Below, one piece after another: positions 9,425 to 22,000 of a stretch of DNA of 64,000 nucleotides. The notes below the pieces were generated by a model. That model was not told the origin of the DNA. It saw only the letters and a list, made by a program, of their open reading frames with translations, and searched no databases. The stretch's first letter is position 1. Each line of letters starts with the position of its first letter. A program made the translations under genes and the position numbers. The stretch is from Mesostigma viride (Eukaryota > Streptophyta > Mesostigmatophyceae > Mesostigmatales > Mesostigmataceae), in the NCBI GenBank assembly GCA_009746045.1, contig RPFO01000104.1, forward strand, positions 3,099,296 through 3,163,295, read 5' to 3'.

Positions 9425-9790
9425 GTCCAGCTTCTCCATATTTCTGGCCTGCGCTGGTTGTCTCATCGATATGACATCACATGCAACAAATGCATTCTAT
9501 CACTAAGAGATATTTACATAGCAGTACGCTACCGGCCAGTTAGGCTTGAAACACACGCCCTGATCAAGCAAGCTGTTTCCGGCCCCACCGTCTAGGTCAT
9601 CTAGTCGCTCTACACGTAAGCCAGCCATAATTTCAATGCACAAGGCTACACATCTCCATCTCCATTCATAGTCATCATCCTGAACGGCTCGAAAACGCGG
9701 ACAAGATAACGGCAGGCTCGAGCTACCATGGTCCGGATTCTCCCGATTTCTGGCCTGCGCTGGTTGTCTCCTTGATAGCAGTACGCTACC
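9425..9790 (+). repeat. Two direct copies of a dispersed motif containing GGCCTGCGCTGGTTGTCTC
   Basis: The motif occurs near 9446 and 9751, 305 bp apart, each followed by a GATA-containing end. AGCAGTACGCTACC also recurs at 9519 and 9777. The same motif appears near 55558 and, inverted, near 15858, so it probably marks the end of an undescribed repeat family. The rest of 9370-9900 holds no gene. Confidence 0.6.
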
Positions 9791-9904
9791 ATCCCATCCC
9801 AGAGCCATATGGGCGACTTGCTACTGGCAACGCGGTCTTACGCAACATTCCAGCCATGGAAGGTTCAGGGCTCCGTTACATGGGCACGTCTCCCATCCCA
9901 CGCA

Positions 9905-10105
9905 TCACCTGGCCCCCCTTTCAGCCCCTCCATTAGCGCGTGACCTGGCCCCCCTTGTCGCTTCTGGCCCCTTTCAGCCCCTCCATTAGCGTGTGACCTG
10001 GCCCCCCTTGTCGCTTCTGGCCCCTTTCAGCCCCTCCACCAGCGCGTGACCTGGCCCCCCTTGTCGCTTCTGGCCCCTTTCAGCCCCTGCATCAGCGCGT
10101 GACCA
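9905..10105 (-). repeat. 53-bp minisatellite beyond the last LRR exon
   Basis: About 3.4 copies of a 53-bp unit (anchors at 9931, 9984, 10037 and 10090) with the core GGCCCCCCTTGTCGCTTCTG. It starts about 45 bp beyond the predicted final 5' splice site of the LRR gene. Confidence 0.85.
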
Positions 10106-12902
10106 CGCATCGGGTCGGCAGCCGCGTGCGTATGCGTGCCCACCTCACCTCGCGGCAGCCGCCCGCGCCCAAGTGCACCAACTTCTTGCAGTTGTCCAGC
10201 ACGGCTGACAAACCCACGTCCGTGATCCTCGCGCACTCCGACAGCTCCAGATCCGCCAGCTGTGCGCAACCCGCGCCGATCGCCATCAAGCTAGCGTCCG
10301 TCACCTCCCGGCACGCAAACAGGCACAGGTTGGTGAGCCGGGGGCAGGACCGCCCAATGGGGACCACACCGGCATCCGTCACGCCGCACATGCTCACGGA
10401 GAGATGCTGCAGCCGCGTGCATCCCCGCGCGATGAGCTGGATTCCTGCATCCGTCACCCCCTGGCACTCCCCGATGTCGAGCGCGCTAAGCTGGCGGCAC
10501 GCGCGCGAGATCTCCCTCAGCGCCGCGTCGGTGACACCTGTCCCGTTCAGGTTCAACGAGAGCAGGAAATGGCACTTTTGGGCGAGCAGGACCACGCTGG
10601 CGTCGGTCACCTTGTGGCACCGCCAGGCAGCAAGCGCGTGGAGCTCGGGGCAGTTGCGCACAACCGTGATAATGCTCTTATCCGTCACGTGAGCACACCC
10701 GCTGACATCCAGCTCCTGCAGCCCCCGGCAGCCCTCCCCGACGGCCATAATCCCCGCATCTGTCACGTACATGCACCCACCTAAATTCAGATCGGTGAGC
10801 AGCGGGCAATTTTCCCCCACGGCACGCACGCCGCCGTCACGCACCATGTGGCACCCTTCCACGTTCAGCCTCCGCAGCCGGGGACTGCTCGTCCCAACGA
10901 TCACTAGCGCCGTGTCATCCAGCCAGTGGCAGTACCGGAGGGTAAGGTGCTCCACGGCCGCAAGAAGCGGGTGAAGCACAAAGCTACCAGGGCATCCCGC
11001 CACGTCCAACAGCGTCAGCTTTCTGCACCGGGCCGCCACCGCGGCCACCCCAACAGTTGAGACCGGCTCGCAACCCCCCACGACCAGATGCTCTAATAAA
11101 GGGCATCCCTCTCCGATCGCCGCGACGCCACCATCCGTCACCCCGTGGCACTCCTGCATGTGCAGCTGGCGGAGGTCGGGGCACCTCCTTCCGACCGCCC
11201 GTATGCCTGTGTCTGTGACCCCAGTGCACCGGCCGATGTCCAGGTGGCGCAACCCCGTGCACCCGACCGCGACCTGCACGATGCTCTTATCCGTCACCGA
11301 GGGGCACTCAGCCACGTCCAGGTGCATGAGCTTGGGGCAGCCTGAGGCGATCGCCATTAAGCCGGCGTCCGTTACGCCTGGGCACCAGTAGCACTCGAGC
11401 GCCTCCAGCAAAGGGCAGTACCGGGAGACCTCGATGAGGCTGGCGTCCGTCACCTCGATGCAACCGCCCACGAGGAGCCGCGTCAGGTGGGCGCTGGACC
11501 GGGCAAGAGGCACGAGTCCTCTATCAGTCAGGGAGCTGCACCGGCTGGCGTCCAGCCAGGTCAGGTGGGGGCAGCCGCGTGCGACAGCGATGCAGCCGTC
11601 GTCGTCGAGTTCCCACACACGGTCTTCCATCGCCACCTGGCGAGGGTGGGGAAAGGGGCAAGGTGGGCAAGGTGGGCAAGGTGGGCAAGGTGGGCAAGGT
11701 GGGCAAGGTGGGCAATGGGGGCAAAAGGGGCGAGGGGGGCAAGGGGGCAAGAGGCGAAAGGGGGGGAAAGGGGGGAAAAGGGGGGAAAGGGGGAAAGGCG
11801 TCAGGGCGTCAGGGCGTCAAGGCGTCAAGGCCCAACGGGGAAGGGGGAAAAAGGGGGGGGGGGAAGGGAAGCAATGGGTGTGAGGGGGAGGGGAGGGGAG
11901 AAAGCATGGCAGAGGTGGGAAAAAAGCCGCATTAGGCGGGGAGCAGACATGTTCAGTGTCAGCAGAGAGAGAGGCGATAATTCACGAAGACTCGCATAGA
12001 CCACATCGTAAGTAGCTGGAAAAGCAATCATGGCGTCTTAACAAGAGAGCAGCAGATTAGGAACAACATTAGATCTGAAAGAACAAACACAAACAACAGC
12101 AAAGAAATGGGACAAAACTGGTGTTGATTAAAATATTGCGGCATGGCAAACACAACGAGAAACTAACACAAAATTGAATGCGGTATTTACACTAGATAAA
12201 GGCATTCCTACTTATATACGTTTGGACAGCTTTTCTAGCACTAGATCGTTCATCAGGACAACAACTGGTGCATGCACAAGAATTCCTCTCCACCCCCTCC
12301 TTCGCCCCCTTCCCCCCCACACACCACCACCACCCCGAAGCCAAACCACCCCTGCCCTTCTGGCCCAATTCCAAACCTCCAAAACCTTTTTTCCCCGGTG
12401 TCTGGGCCCCCAGAGAAACTATCATAAGAAAAGACACACAACCATAAAATAATATACATATACCAATTCCTTCCCCCCTCGAGTCATCACCCCTGAAAAA
12501 ACTTCCCATCCCTCTCCCCCCCAGATGTTCACCCCTAAAACCACAACCGCCTTCTCACCCCCAGCCACTCACCCCATCAATCCACACGGTGGGGGGCGGC
12601 GACATGACCATGAGCGTAAGCCGTGCATTCCTCCTCCTCCGCACGCTCAGCCTCCTCAGGTTGGGGCACGCGGACGCCAGCCATGCAATGCCATCCTTGC
12701 CCAGCCGATCTCCAGGGACATCGTCGCCAAAAATATCCTCCAGCCCCCGCAACGACGCGTCGACGCCCTCACGCATGCAGCGGGAGAGGCCGCGGAGGCG
12801 CAGCTTGTCAAGCAAGGGGACGTCCGCCAGCACAAGCTCGCCTAGCCCAGGCATGACGACAATGTCCTGCAGGTTGACCAACTTGCGGTACGAAGGAGGC
12901 AT
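10092..12902 (-). CDS. Cysteine-type leucine-rich-repeat protein (FBXL/AMN1-like)
   Basis: Two exons are supported: 12902-12573 and 11636-10149, both phase 0, joined by a 936-bp GT-AG intron. Exon 1 starts at an ATG after an in-frame stop and already contains repeat-like sequence (CPNLRRLSV). Exon 2 encodes about 19 repeats of 25-26 residues with the cysteine-LRR signature C-P-x-L-x-x-L-x-x-x-x-C-x-x-V-T-D-x-G. Such proteins act as substrate adaptors of SCF ubiquitin ligases or as AMN1-like cell-cycle regulators. No F-box is visible, so an upstream exon may be missing. A 5' splice site after the codon for Glu at 10149 is likely. If unused, the frame ends at the TGA at 10092; if used, one candidate last exon is 9908-9876. 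Intron microsatellites next to exon 2 translate into a spurious Pro/Cys-rich extension. Confidence 0.8.
11640..11900 (-). repeat. Microsatellites in the LRR intron next to the 3' splice site
   Basis: On the plus strand, seven or so units of AAGGTGGGC run from about 11655 to 11715, followed by G-rich and GTCAGGGC-type repeats. On the gene's strand this is a C-rich pyrimidine tract leading into the acceptor CAG at 11637. Confidence 0.8.
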
Positions 12903-12959
12903 CTTTACGAGAACGTCCTTTCAAAAATGTTCCAGAGTGACTTATCTGGATATTTCAGA

Positions 12960-13330
12960 CACGTCCTCGGATTTATTCCCCGGATTTTATTATGCCTTTC
13001 TCAAAACCTTCCTGTGGGGAAACAACAGCTGGAGAAGCCTCCTTTCATGTATGATTTTTCCTTCCCCAAGGTTGCATGGGGGAGAAAGAAAGTTTGAGGA
13101 AAGAATTCGCGAGCGGCAACTCAAAGAGCTGGACTTCACGGTGGGGCACTTGAGTCAAGCAGCAGGATTCTTGGGTGGTTCAAAAAAGGTTTCGAACACC
13201 AGCACAAAAGACTCAAGTTCCAACGTGCGTGCTCGGTTATTTCCGGCAGGCACTCCGTGAACAACTCGACGCCCTGGACTTCACCTGGAAGGACAAACGG
13301 ACTGTCACGACTTGGTGGTAATCAATCCTA
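12960..13330 (+). pseudogene. Decayed fragments of a helicase-associated-type repeat protein
   Basis: In shifting plus-strand frames there are pieces resembling the Trp-rich repeats found with helicases and in multi-repeat algal and protist proteins: FMYDFSFPKVAWG around 13050, ERQLKELDFT around 13112-13140, and YFRQALREQLDALDFTW around 13238-13290. Both late pieces follow the pattern R-x-x-L-x-x-L-x-F that ends such repeats. Stops and frame changes separate them, and no complete unit remains. The family assignment is tentative and based only on pattern. Confidence 0.35.
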
Positions 13331-15080
13331 AGTAAACTTGATGCATCACGACATCCACGCTCCAGCCGGCCATGGGAGTGCATCATCGCAGCAGTTGAGA
13401 TCACCACACCTGCAAGCGCGTGACGGCACATGGAAAAAGACAAACGCGCCGGCCGCTTATTATTCTAAAGCGTGGCCATATCGGACGCTGCGCCCATGCA
13501 CGACGTAGGGCGTCTCTGTGAAACTGGGAAAAGAGGGGCGCATGTCGGGATTGCATACATGTGCTTGCATGCAGAACTAGCAGAGGAAAGCATAGCATGT
13601 TTGCTGTCTTCTTTCTCGAGAATAAGATTAGGTGTTGACGCCAAGTGCGCCGTCAAGCAGAGAAAACGGAAAAGAAACACGGGAGCAAAAGTGCATACTG
13701 AAGTCCTTCCTAACTGCGCGATGCATGGTAATCCAAGCGCAAACAAAGGGGTAATTGCACAAAGTCCGAAGATGACGATTGGAACAGCGTCGTGTCACTA
13801 TAGATGCACGACCAAAAGCACATGCTGCCCGGATGACGAACATCAAGACACAGGCGGCATCAGTCGCACCTATAGCAAGCTGACCAACTCGCAGCTACCT
13901 ATCTTGGCACGGAAAAGACCAACGACCTTACCGAATGCTAACTCCGAGGATCGCAGCTACGACTGGTCCCCGACACAATCGTCGGCGGCGAGAACGCAAT
14001 CAAATTCACAAATTTCACTGCCTCGGGTAGCCCTCTAGACGCTGGACGCGATGACATGACCAAAAACCGCTCGGCAATCCAGTTTCAATTAAGAAAGACA
14101 GGGCCAGCCATTGCTGCCAATATAGGGAGTCCGTGATGCGATCGCGGTAGGAAGTTTCCCAGCTTTTGGCACGGGCCTTCCTTCGACCCCTTGGCAAAAC
14201 TCCCCTAGCAGAACTCGGAAGTGACTCTTTGTGAGGCGCGAGCAGTGGCCGTACACATTCTTAGCTCTTTTAAGAATCTCTGCTGTTCATGTGCGGCGTG
14301 TGATCCAACTTACTGACTGACTGACTAACACATGCTTCATCATGCATCACGCGCCAGCAGGTGGACGCCAGATACCGGCTGACACTAGCTTCGCCTGGGC
14401 AGCGCGCCGGCCGCGCGCGGGCGCGCGCTGCCTGTGTACAGTAAAGAGAGCTGAACGGAGCTCGCTTATAATTACGTGTCGCTGAAAATGGCGGGCAGCG
14501 TGCGAACGTTATGATTACGTGGAGCGATTTTCATCAATGAGAGTTGGCGCGAAATCCTACCTGACGGTCGTATTGACATGCACGTGCTCCGTGTCCATGC
14601 CCCTTGTGATCTGCAAGACGTGATCTTGCACATGAGCATGACCAGCGACCGTCGCCGTGCAAACTGAACCATGTCAGTGCGGTCAGTTCCCTGGCAATCG
14701 GACACGATCAAGCCGCCAGCCTAGCGGGGTAAGTTGATCGTGCGTTTAGTCGGCCATACGTACTCATTAGCGCATCTTTTCACTTTGATCGCGCGGGGGC
14801 GTCTCATGGATAGACATTCAGTTTTCACATCGAGGAAATTAATGTTTGGCCATTTTGCTCCGCCACATTTCTAACCGTTAGTTGAGCTTTTTGCCGGCGC
14901 TACCACCACATAGACATAAAGAAATATATTGCGTGGAAAGCCACAGGCATTCATGCTGATGAATGGAAATCACAACCTTATTACTGGTAGATCTTCGCCG
15001 TGGACGGTTTATTAGAATATGAGGTATATTTGTGCTGCCACCGCCCGACCTCTTCCTCTCTATCAAAGAGACAACCTCTC
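13331..15080. other. No assignable gene
   Basis: Several frames are open (one of 188 codons at 13472) but none has recognisable domains, and overlapping alternatives look equally good. A GC-rich alternating stretch of GCGC units lies near 14400-14432. Confidence 0.3.
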
Positions 15081-15084
15081 TATG

Positions 15085-15510
15085 GCTCTCGCGTCCAGTG
15101 CCGGGACCGCGTCAAGCTGCTGGATACCTTACTCCCCAGCTCCGAGGCCGACGTGGACCCCCGTATCTCCCTCCCCTGGCACGCTTTACGCCAATACAGG
15201 GCCCTGTGGCGCAAGCCATGGGCAAGCTAGAGAAACAGGACCTGTTTAAGGTCCTGGTCCTTTCTGTCCTCACGTACTATGGGGCCGAGACGTTGACCCT
15301 CACAGCCGACCTTGCCAACAAGCTGGACAGCGCGGTCACCAACACGCTGCGGTCAATTTTCCCCTTGTGGGCTATGCTGCACACGTCCGCATGGAGGACT
15401 TGTACCTAGGCATGCCGCTTGTCACCAGCACCATCAAGCAGCGGGGCCCGCAACTAGTAAGGCACTTAGCTCGCACCAACCAGGTAGACACATCTCACGG
15501 CCCCTCTGCA
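15085..15510 (+). pseudogene. LINE ORF2 C-terminal fragment, diverged subfamily
   Basis: The shifting frames encode a segment matching the region after the reverse transcriptase of the complete LINE: CRDRVKLLDTLLP for LRDRFKLLGSWLP, FKVLVLSVLTY for FKVLVLTVLTY, and a LARTNQVDT equivalent near 15465. At least two frameshifts are present and both ends are lost. Divergence is much greater than among the other fragments, so this is an older or separate subfamily. Confidence 0.75.
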
Positions 15511-15521
15511 GGGCTGTGACC

Positions 15522-15650
15522 CATACGCGGTCACACGCGGAGCCCCCACAGACTTGGGGGTGGTCTCCGTCATCACTACTTGCCATCTATCCTTGCGTAC
15601 CATCTGCCTCCATATCACAGACAAACCAGGAGGCTGCCCGGGTGTGAGCC
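15522..15650 (-). mobile_element. Fragment of a short retroelement also present at 54304-54662
   Basis: In inverse orientation this segment matches 54345-54515, sharing blocks such as CACACGCGGAGCCCCCACAG and ACAGACAAACCAG. It is truncated on both sides. Confidence 0.65.
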
Positions 15651-15763
15651 CGTCACAAAATATGGATGAAATCGTCAGTTAGGCGAGGTATTGACCTGAA
15701 GTGCTGGCTGGCGCAGCAAGAACCGGCAGCCTAATTCCTACTAAAGCTGTATTGAAACATGAC

Positions 15764-15865
15764 CTGGTTGTCTCTTATTAATTAATTCTTAATTAATTCT
15801 TATTAATTAATTCTCTCTGACATAATTAAGTACTTAATTCTCTTTGATATCAAGGAGACAACCAG
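15764..15865. repeat. 11-bp inverted repeats around an AT-rich core
   Basis: CTGGTTGTCTC at 15764-15774 and GAGACAACCAG at 15855-15865 are exact reverse complements. They enclose about 80 bp made of repeated TTAATTAATTCT-like units. The arms share the dispersed motif seen at 9446, 9751 and 55558. Confidence 0.6.
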
Positions 15866-15899
15866 CGCAGGCCAGAATTGATTCTCTTTGATATTCAAA

Positions 15900-16075
15900 A
15901 AAAAAAAATGATAACATGACTCCGTTGGGAGATCATGTAGCACATATTCCGTTGCTGGATGGATGGATCAGGTGGGCGAAGCCGCGAAACCGAACTAATC
16001 TAACTCTAAGCTAGCTAATCTATTCTAGAAAACCCTAACGATTCTACTCAGCAAATTAAGCGCCCCTTCCTCTTC
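15900..16075 (-). mobile_element. LINE 3' end fragment
   Basis: Minus-strand 3' UTR and tail of the LINE family (AGATCATGTAGCACATATTC and neighbours), interrupted on its right by the next copy. Confidence 0.75.
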
Positions 16076-16086
16076 GATATAGCCAT

Positions 16087-16640
16087 TAAATTAAATTAAA
16101 CTATAACATGAATCCGTTGGGAGATCATGTAGCACATATTCAGTTCCCTTGCTGGATGGATGGAGGTGGGAGAAGCCCCGAAACCGAACTAATCTAACTC
16201 TAAGCTAATCTAATCTAGAAAACCCTAGCTACTCTACTCAGCAAAGGGCCCCTTCCTCTTGGGGGGATGGGGCTTGCCCACAGGGGCGGGCGTGTGAGTT
16301 TGGACAATCGTCTTCCACCTCTTCCTGTTCTGCATAGCAGTCCAAGCAAGAGAGAGGGAGTGAATGTGATGTTCAAACGGGGCTGGGACCACTAGGTCAG
16401 CCAACAACTGCCGTGGGTACATAGGTTGTGACATGTTTACCTACCCGTTTAGGAATGTCCTTGGGGCCAGGCCAGGTCAGGACATGCCGCCCTGGCTGGC
16501 CAAGCCGCGCTGGGGGCCGGCCAGACCGAGGTCGCCGTGTCTACCTGACTGGTGCGAGCAAGATGTCCTACGAATGCTATCCTACGCTGTCTAATCTCGT
16601 CCGAAATGCAAGGCATACCCTGGTACAAAGATTCTAACTG
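16087..16640 (-). mobile_element. LINE 3' end fragment with ORF2 C-terminus
   Basis: The minus-strand copy begins at an AATTT-type tail (around 16087) and includes the 3' UTR, the ORF2 terminus (VPAPFEHHIHSLS, then PAPVGKPHPPK) and the adjacent FVGHLART-equivalent region, with frameshifts. It appears to have inserted into the fragment immediately to its left, a small nest. Confidence 0.75.
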
Positions 16641-17068
16641 AATGACCTATGTGTGGAAAACCCTACGTTCAGGGCCTATATAGACAGCGAGACCCCCGGC
16701 CGGGCACCATGGGCGCTGAAAAATCGAACTCCTGACCCAGACTCCAACATCGCCTGTGCCTCACCACATCCCAGCAATGACCTTCCTATCATACAACCAG
16801 CGCCTATATCCCATGATTGTATTTAATTCCCTATATTCCATTTTTTTTTTTGTTATTATTAGTACTCTTCACTTTGTATTTATTTATTATTGTTCGTATT
16901 ATTACCGTTTACATTTTCTTTTCTTTTTTCTTTCTTTCTTTCTCTTTTTTCTTTTTCCCTTTGGAATGTATACTCCTTACTTATTCTTTTAGCCCCTTCG
17001 TGTATGTGTGTATGCGTTCCCTCTTTTCCTTCTTAGTTTTGGTTGTTTGTGTTGGTCGTGGTGGTGGT

Positions 17069-17108
<40 letters not shown>

Positions 17109-18930
17109 TTTTCCCTAACAACCTTTCTTGTTACGCTCTGTCTCCCTCCATATGCAGGTCTACCTAGAGATGTCACGCGGCTCCCGCGTCCTTTGCGTCT
17201 TTCCTCCCAGACAACTATACCCTAGTCCTTCCACGGTGTTGGATCGCCATGCGTCCAGGCATAGTTGTCTCACTTCATGAATACACAAGGCCGGCAATCA
17301 ATACAGGACTTGGAACTGACGGGCTGTCCTGTTCCACGAATTGCAAGCGCACAAATTATTTGGCCCCTCAACATTGAGATATAATTGGTTGGCTCTTTGA
17401 TGTTAGTTGCTTCATTACAACATAATTCGTTTTAGTACTGTCATGAAATGTATACATTTCAAACCTTCCCTGCTAGCTCTAACCCAATCGCAGGGACTCA
17501 CCTCAAGAATGACTCATCTAAATGTCCACCTATTTACATCCAGAGAATGACATACCCAAGGGCAGCCCATGCACGCCTTGAAGCCCTGAGAGTAGGCTTT
17601 CGAGATGCAATGAGTTGCGATCCAGACCAGGGTGACCAGCCGGCCTGAACATGGTGCTAAACATACAACGGACTTTGGGCCGTGGCGAACAGGCGGCCCG
17701 GGGGGGGGGGGGACACAAAGCGTCATCACTGCGACAACACCAGAGTTATGGGTCTACTGTCCATGCAAATCATGCACCGTAACCAGGGTGGGATGGGGTC
17801 ACTCCGAGCGGGCTCTATCCGATATCCCAACCCAGAAGGCCAACGTCTACGCCGCTATCGATCTAGAATCCCATCCACCCCAACGATCCGATGTCAATGG
17901 GCATAGTCGAGGGCAAACCTTCACGCACGCTTCCTCACGCGACAGCATGTGGCAGCAAGAAACGTGTGCTTCAAAGCACGCCATTTGAAGAACACTGAGC
18001 CGAAATGCCCCGTACTTGTTTCTTTAAGCACATGGCCTCTTTATGGGTGTCGCCTCCTTTTCCTGCGATTCCCCCCAGCCAGGTCTACTTGTGGGCTCTC
18101 GCTCGTCCCAGACAAACACCACACCCAGGCGGCATGGTACTCATCCACGACATGGCATGTAGGGGACAGGCGGGGAGTCCCACGTGCCAGCGACACCCTG
18201 CCCGGACAAGACATGCCCACAGGACCACCCTGCAACCAGAGCAGAGGCCAGGAATTTTTCAAGCCTCGACCCTGGGTCATGCCATAGCCAGCTCAATGAC
18301 CTCAATCCCTCGTGGGACGTAGGGTCAAGTTATAAAAACGTAGCATTAACCACGCTCCCAGCACCACTGTTGAGGATCCCCTTTTCTTTCGAGCACCCTC
18401 GCGGTCTGTGACCCGCAGGCTTGCCCTCATCAACCGCGCACTGCCACCCGCGACGTGCGGAAGGAGCTGATCAACCATCCACATGGTTTATGGTTGTTGC
18501 CTTCAACCATCATCGAGCCGGGACCAGATGTCCACCTTCGACGTTTCTTCACCGGGCCTGTCGCACTCCGGTTTACCAAGTCCTTCCCATGTAGGCGGCC
18601 CCGAGCCGTCCCACCTTCCACCAAAAGTTAACCCTAGGTTCGACACTATCCCCTCTTAAGGTCAGCCCCTCTGCACGGCCATTCCCCACACCTCCATCGC
18701 CAAAAGCTGGCGTTACTCAATGGCACCCACCATCCCCGCGCCCACCATGCCGCCATGTCTAGCACCCAACATGCCCCACGCTCCAACCATCCCTCCTAGG
18801 CTCCACCCCTAGGCCTTCCCTCCCAGCATTTACCCACAGGCACTAGGCTTGGCAAGGGCCACCCCTGTGCAAAGGGGGTAGGACTCCTTTGTCCTAGCTT
18901 CTTCTCTCTCCTAGCTTTGTGAATTCCGTT
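16641..18930. other. No assignable gene; low-complexity tracts
   Basis: T-rich microsatellite at about 16840-16960, (TG)n at about 17067-17104, a G run at 17700-17711. Short frames only. Confidence 0.4.
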
Positions 18931-19033
18931 CCCTCTTCTCTCTCATGCTGTCTCACCCACTCTTTTCTCAAACTGGCTCACGCCCTTCTTCTCTCTCATG
19001 CTGTCTCACGCCCTTCTTCTCTCTCGTAATGGC

Positions 19034-22000
19034 TCACGCCACCACCACGGCCACCTTCTGCTTCTCCCTCTCCTGCATCTCCTGGACCGACATTTGCGGA
19101 GGCGGGCCGCCACGGGGCCAGTTGGCCGGGGGTCCCATCTCCATGGGTGGCTGCTGCGGCCCGCCACCACCCACTTGGCCCGGGTGATGCGGCATGCCAT
19201 GCCCCTGCACGGACAAGGAAAGACAAGGACAAGGGCAAGAAAAAGGGGGGGGGGGGTGATGGGCAAGCCATGCAAAATAGCTCCGAAGGGCATGCCACCA
19301 GAGGGTGGAACACACAACACTGGGTGAAAACACACAACACGGGGGTCAAAACACATATTACTGGGGTGAAAACACACAGCACTGCAGTCAAAAGACATAA
19401 CACTGGAGCGCAAGGTGCAAGTGGTAATCAAAGCTGCATGCATTCCCGGCCATGTACACCAATCAATGCCGCGCACGTGCACTATGACTACTGCTTTTCA
19501 GGCCAACCCCGTAAACTGGTCTGCTTCCAATCATCCCAACACCTACCAGAATCTTCGGCCAACCAGGCCCCCCCGGGCCACCAGGTGGCGCCCCATGGCT
19601 CATCCCCGCGTCCCTGCCCCCCTGCGGGCCAAAATGATGGAACACCATCGCATCCATCGCCGCCTGCTCGTCCTCCTGCTCCTGCATGCCGCGCGGCGGG
19701 AACGCCAGGTGCTGCGGGTGCATGAGCATCGGGCCCCCAGGGCCCTGGACACCCTGCAGGTGCGGGCCGTCACGCTCCTGACCCAAGCCCAGGGGGTGCC
19801 TTGGGCCGCCGGGAAGGTACGGGTGCAAGTGCTGCTGCGGCTGTGGGTCGTGCGGCATCATGTGATGACGCGGGTGATGCATCACATCCATCTGCCGCTG
19901 CTCAACCGCCATCGCGTGCTGCTGCTGCTGCTGCTGCAATGCTGCCACCTCGTCCATCGGCCCCTGCCCCTCCATCATCGGGCCGCCCATCATGCCGGGG
20001 TGGTGCGGCAGCATCATGCCCGGGTGGAGGGGTGGTTGCGGGATACCCCCCCGCGCGCCAGGGTGGTGTGGCAGGTGCCAGGGGCCCGGCACGCCCATCA
20101 TCCCCTCAGGGTCCATCGGGGGGAACCCATGCTGAGGTGGCATCATGTGGCCCATGTGCGGCAAGAACTGGGGGGGAGGCCCGTGGTGGTGCGGCGGCAT
20201 GTGATGGGGGGGGGGAGGGCCGAGCTCCAGTGGCATGCCATGCAACGCGTGAGGGGGGGGACGACCATGCCACCCCAGCGGCGGCAGACCTCCCTGGAAA
20301 AGCATCTGAAGGTCGCCTTTGTCGGCCAAGTCACCCAGAGGGTCACCCTCACCCCGAGCATTTGACGGGCCCCCGCCCGCACTTAACCCCCCGCCACCTC
20401 CCCCCGCGAGCATCCTCTCAAGCTCGGCCACAGAACGGGCACTGCTGGGAAGGTCATGACCTGTGCCCAGAGGCTTGCCCATCGGGTTACGCCCACTGCC
20501 GCCACCGGGCCCCCCCTGGGTGGACAGCGAGCCGCCCCGCGGGTGCATCAGCTCCGCCACGCTGAGGCTTGCCCAGCTGGGACCCAGGGCAGGCCCCCCG
20601 CCACCCTCGCCCTCTCTCCCGGGCTGCTGTGCGTGCGGCAGGATCCCGCGGCCACGCTGGCGCATGTCCCCCGACCCGAGAGGGTTATCCATCTCATCCG
20701 ACAGCGAGGAAGGCAGGAGGGCAGAGTCTCCAGGGCCTCCTGGCTGCGGCGGCTGCCTGTCTGCCCGGTTCCCCAGGAGCATGCTCGACAAGAGCATTGA
20801 GGTCGGGTTGTTCCGCGCCATTTGCTGGAACGGGAAACCGGCCTCACCACCATCCTTGCCCTCCGCGCCCTCAAACGGGAACGGCACCCCCCCTTGACCA
20901 TGGCCGGGCCACCCGTGCGAAAGAGGGGGGGGACCCCCCAGGAACGAAGGGGGGCCCATGTGAGGGGGGGGCGGGCCCATGTGTGGGAAGAGCGGGAACC
21001 CTCCCTGCTGGGGTTGCTCCTGCGGGGGCGCCAGCCCCCCGCCACCCGCGCCCATGAGCGCCCCGAGCTTATTCAAGAAGGACTGTTGCTCCGCGGGAGA
21101 CGCTGTTGAGTCGCTGGGAGGGGCCAGCCACGGAGGAAGCCCTTCTCCCTGTCCCTGTCCCTGCCCCTGTCCCTGCCCTTGTCCCTGCGACGCAGGAATG
21201 CCCTCCACATCAGCCAAGGACCGTGCCGAACGCAAGTTGGACGACAGGTCAGCACTCTCCTCCGGCCGGGACGGTCCCACCGCGGCCCCTCCCACCGAGG
21301 TGACGGATGCCGGCTGGTTCGCGTCCTGGCCGCCGCCACCCACCACCGCGGGGCCAGCAGGCTTGGCACTGGGGCCCCCCGCTGGCTGGTGCGCTGGCGG
21401 CGGGGCTCCCCCCGTGAGCGCCGCCTCGATCTCCGCCGCACTCCTCGCGGTGGGGGGGAGGGAGGGGACTCCGCCGGACGGCCCCCCCTGCACACGCACA
21501 CCGCTACCTGCACCCCCACGCAGCAACCTTGTGAGCAAGGCATCCGACAACGTGGCCGGTGCGGGCGCCCCCCCCGCCCCCGCCCCCGCCCCCGGACCCC
21601 CAGGCATTCCTCCCCCGGATGACGGCAGCGAGGACAGGGGGCCCAAACTTGGCTCTCCAGATGGCCCATCCGTCGGTCCCGAGGGAGACAGGAATGGGAA
21701 GGGAGAGCTGCCAGAGGCGCCGGCACCACCGGCACTAGCGCCCCCACGCCGCAGCAGGTCCAGCATCTGACTACCGGCATCCCTGCCCACCCCGGGGGCG
21801 GCGGACCCGGACCCAGACGCCCCTAATCCAGGCTTTGCGGGGAGCATGCGCGCAAACAGTCCCATGATCTGGTTCCCGTCACCTCCACCCGGTGCGCTGG
21901 CATCTGCCCCCCCTGCCAACGAGGGCCCGGACGGTAGAGGCTGCTTGTTGTCGTCGCTGCCCGAGTCCCCTGGACGGGAAAGACCCGACGCGGACGACGC

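Noticed and set aside
11637-11750. N-terminal Pro/Cys-rich repeat of the LRR protein as a metal-binding domain
   Set aside because: It is the translated intron microsatellite; a phase-matched acceptor at 11637 and an upstream exon with a phase-0 donor explain the gene better.
13472-14038. 188-codon plus-strand frame
   Set aside because: No domain, and an alternative frame over its end is equally protein-like; not enough to call a gene.
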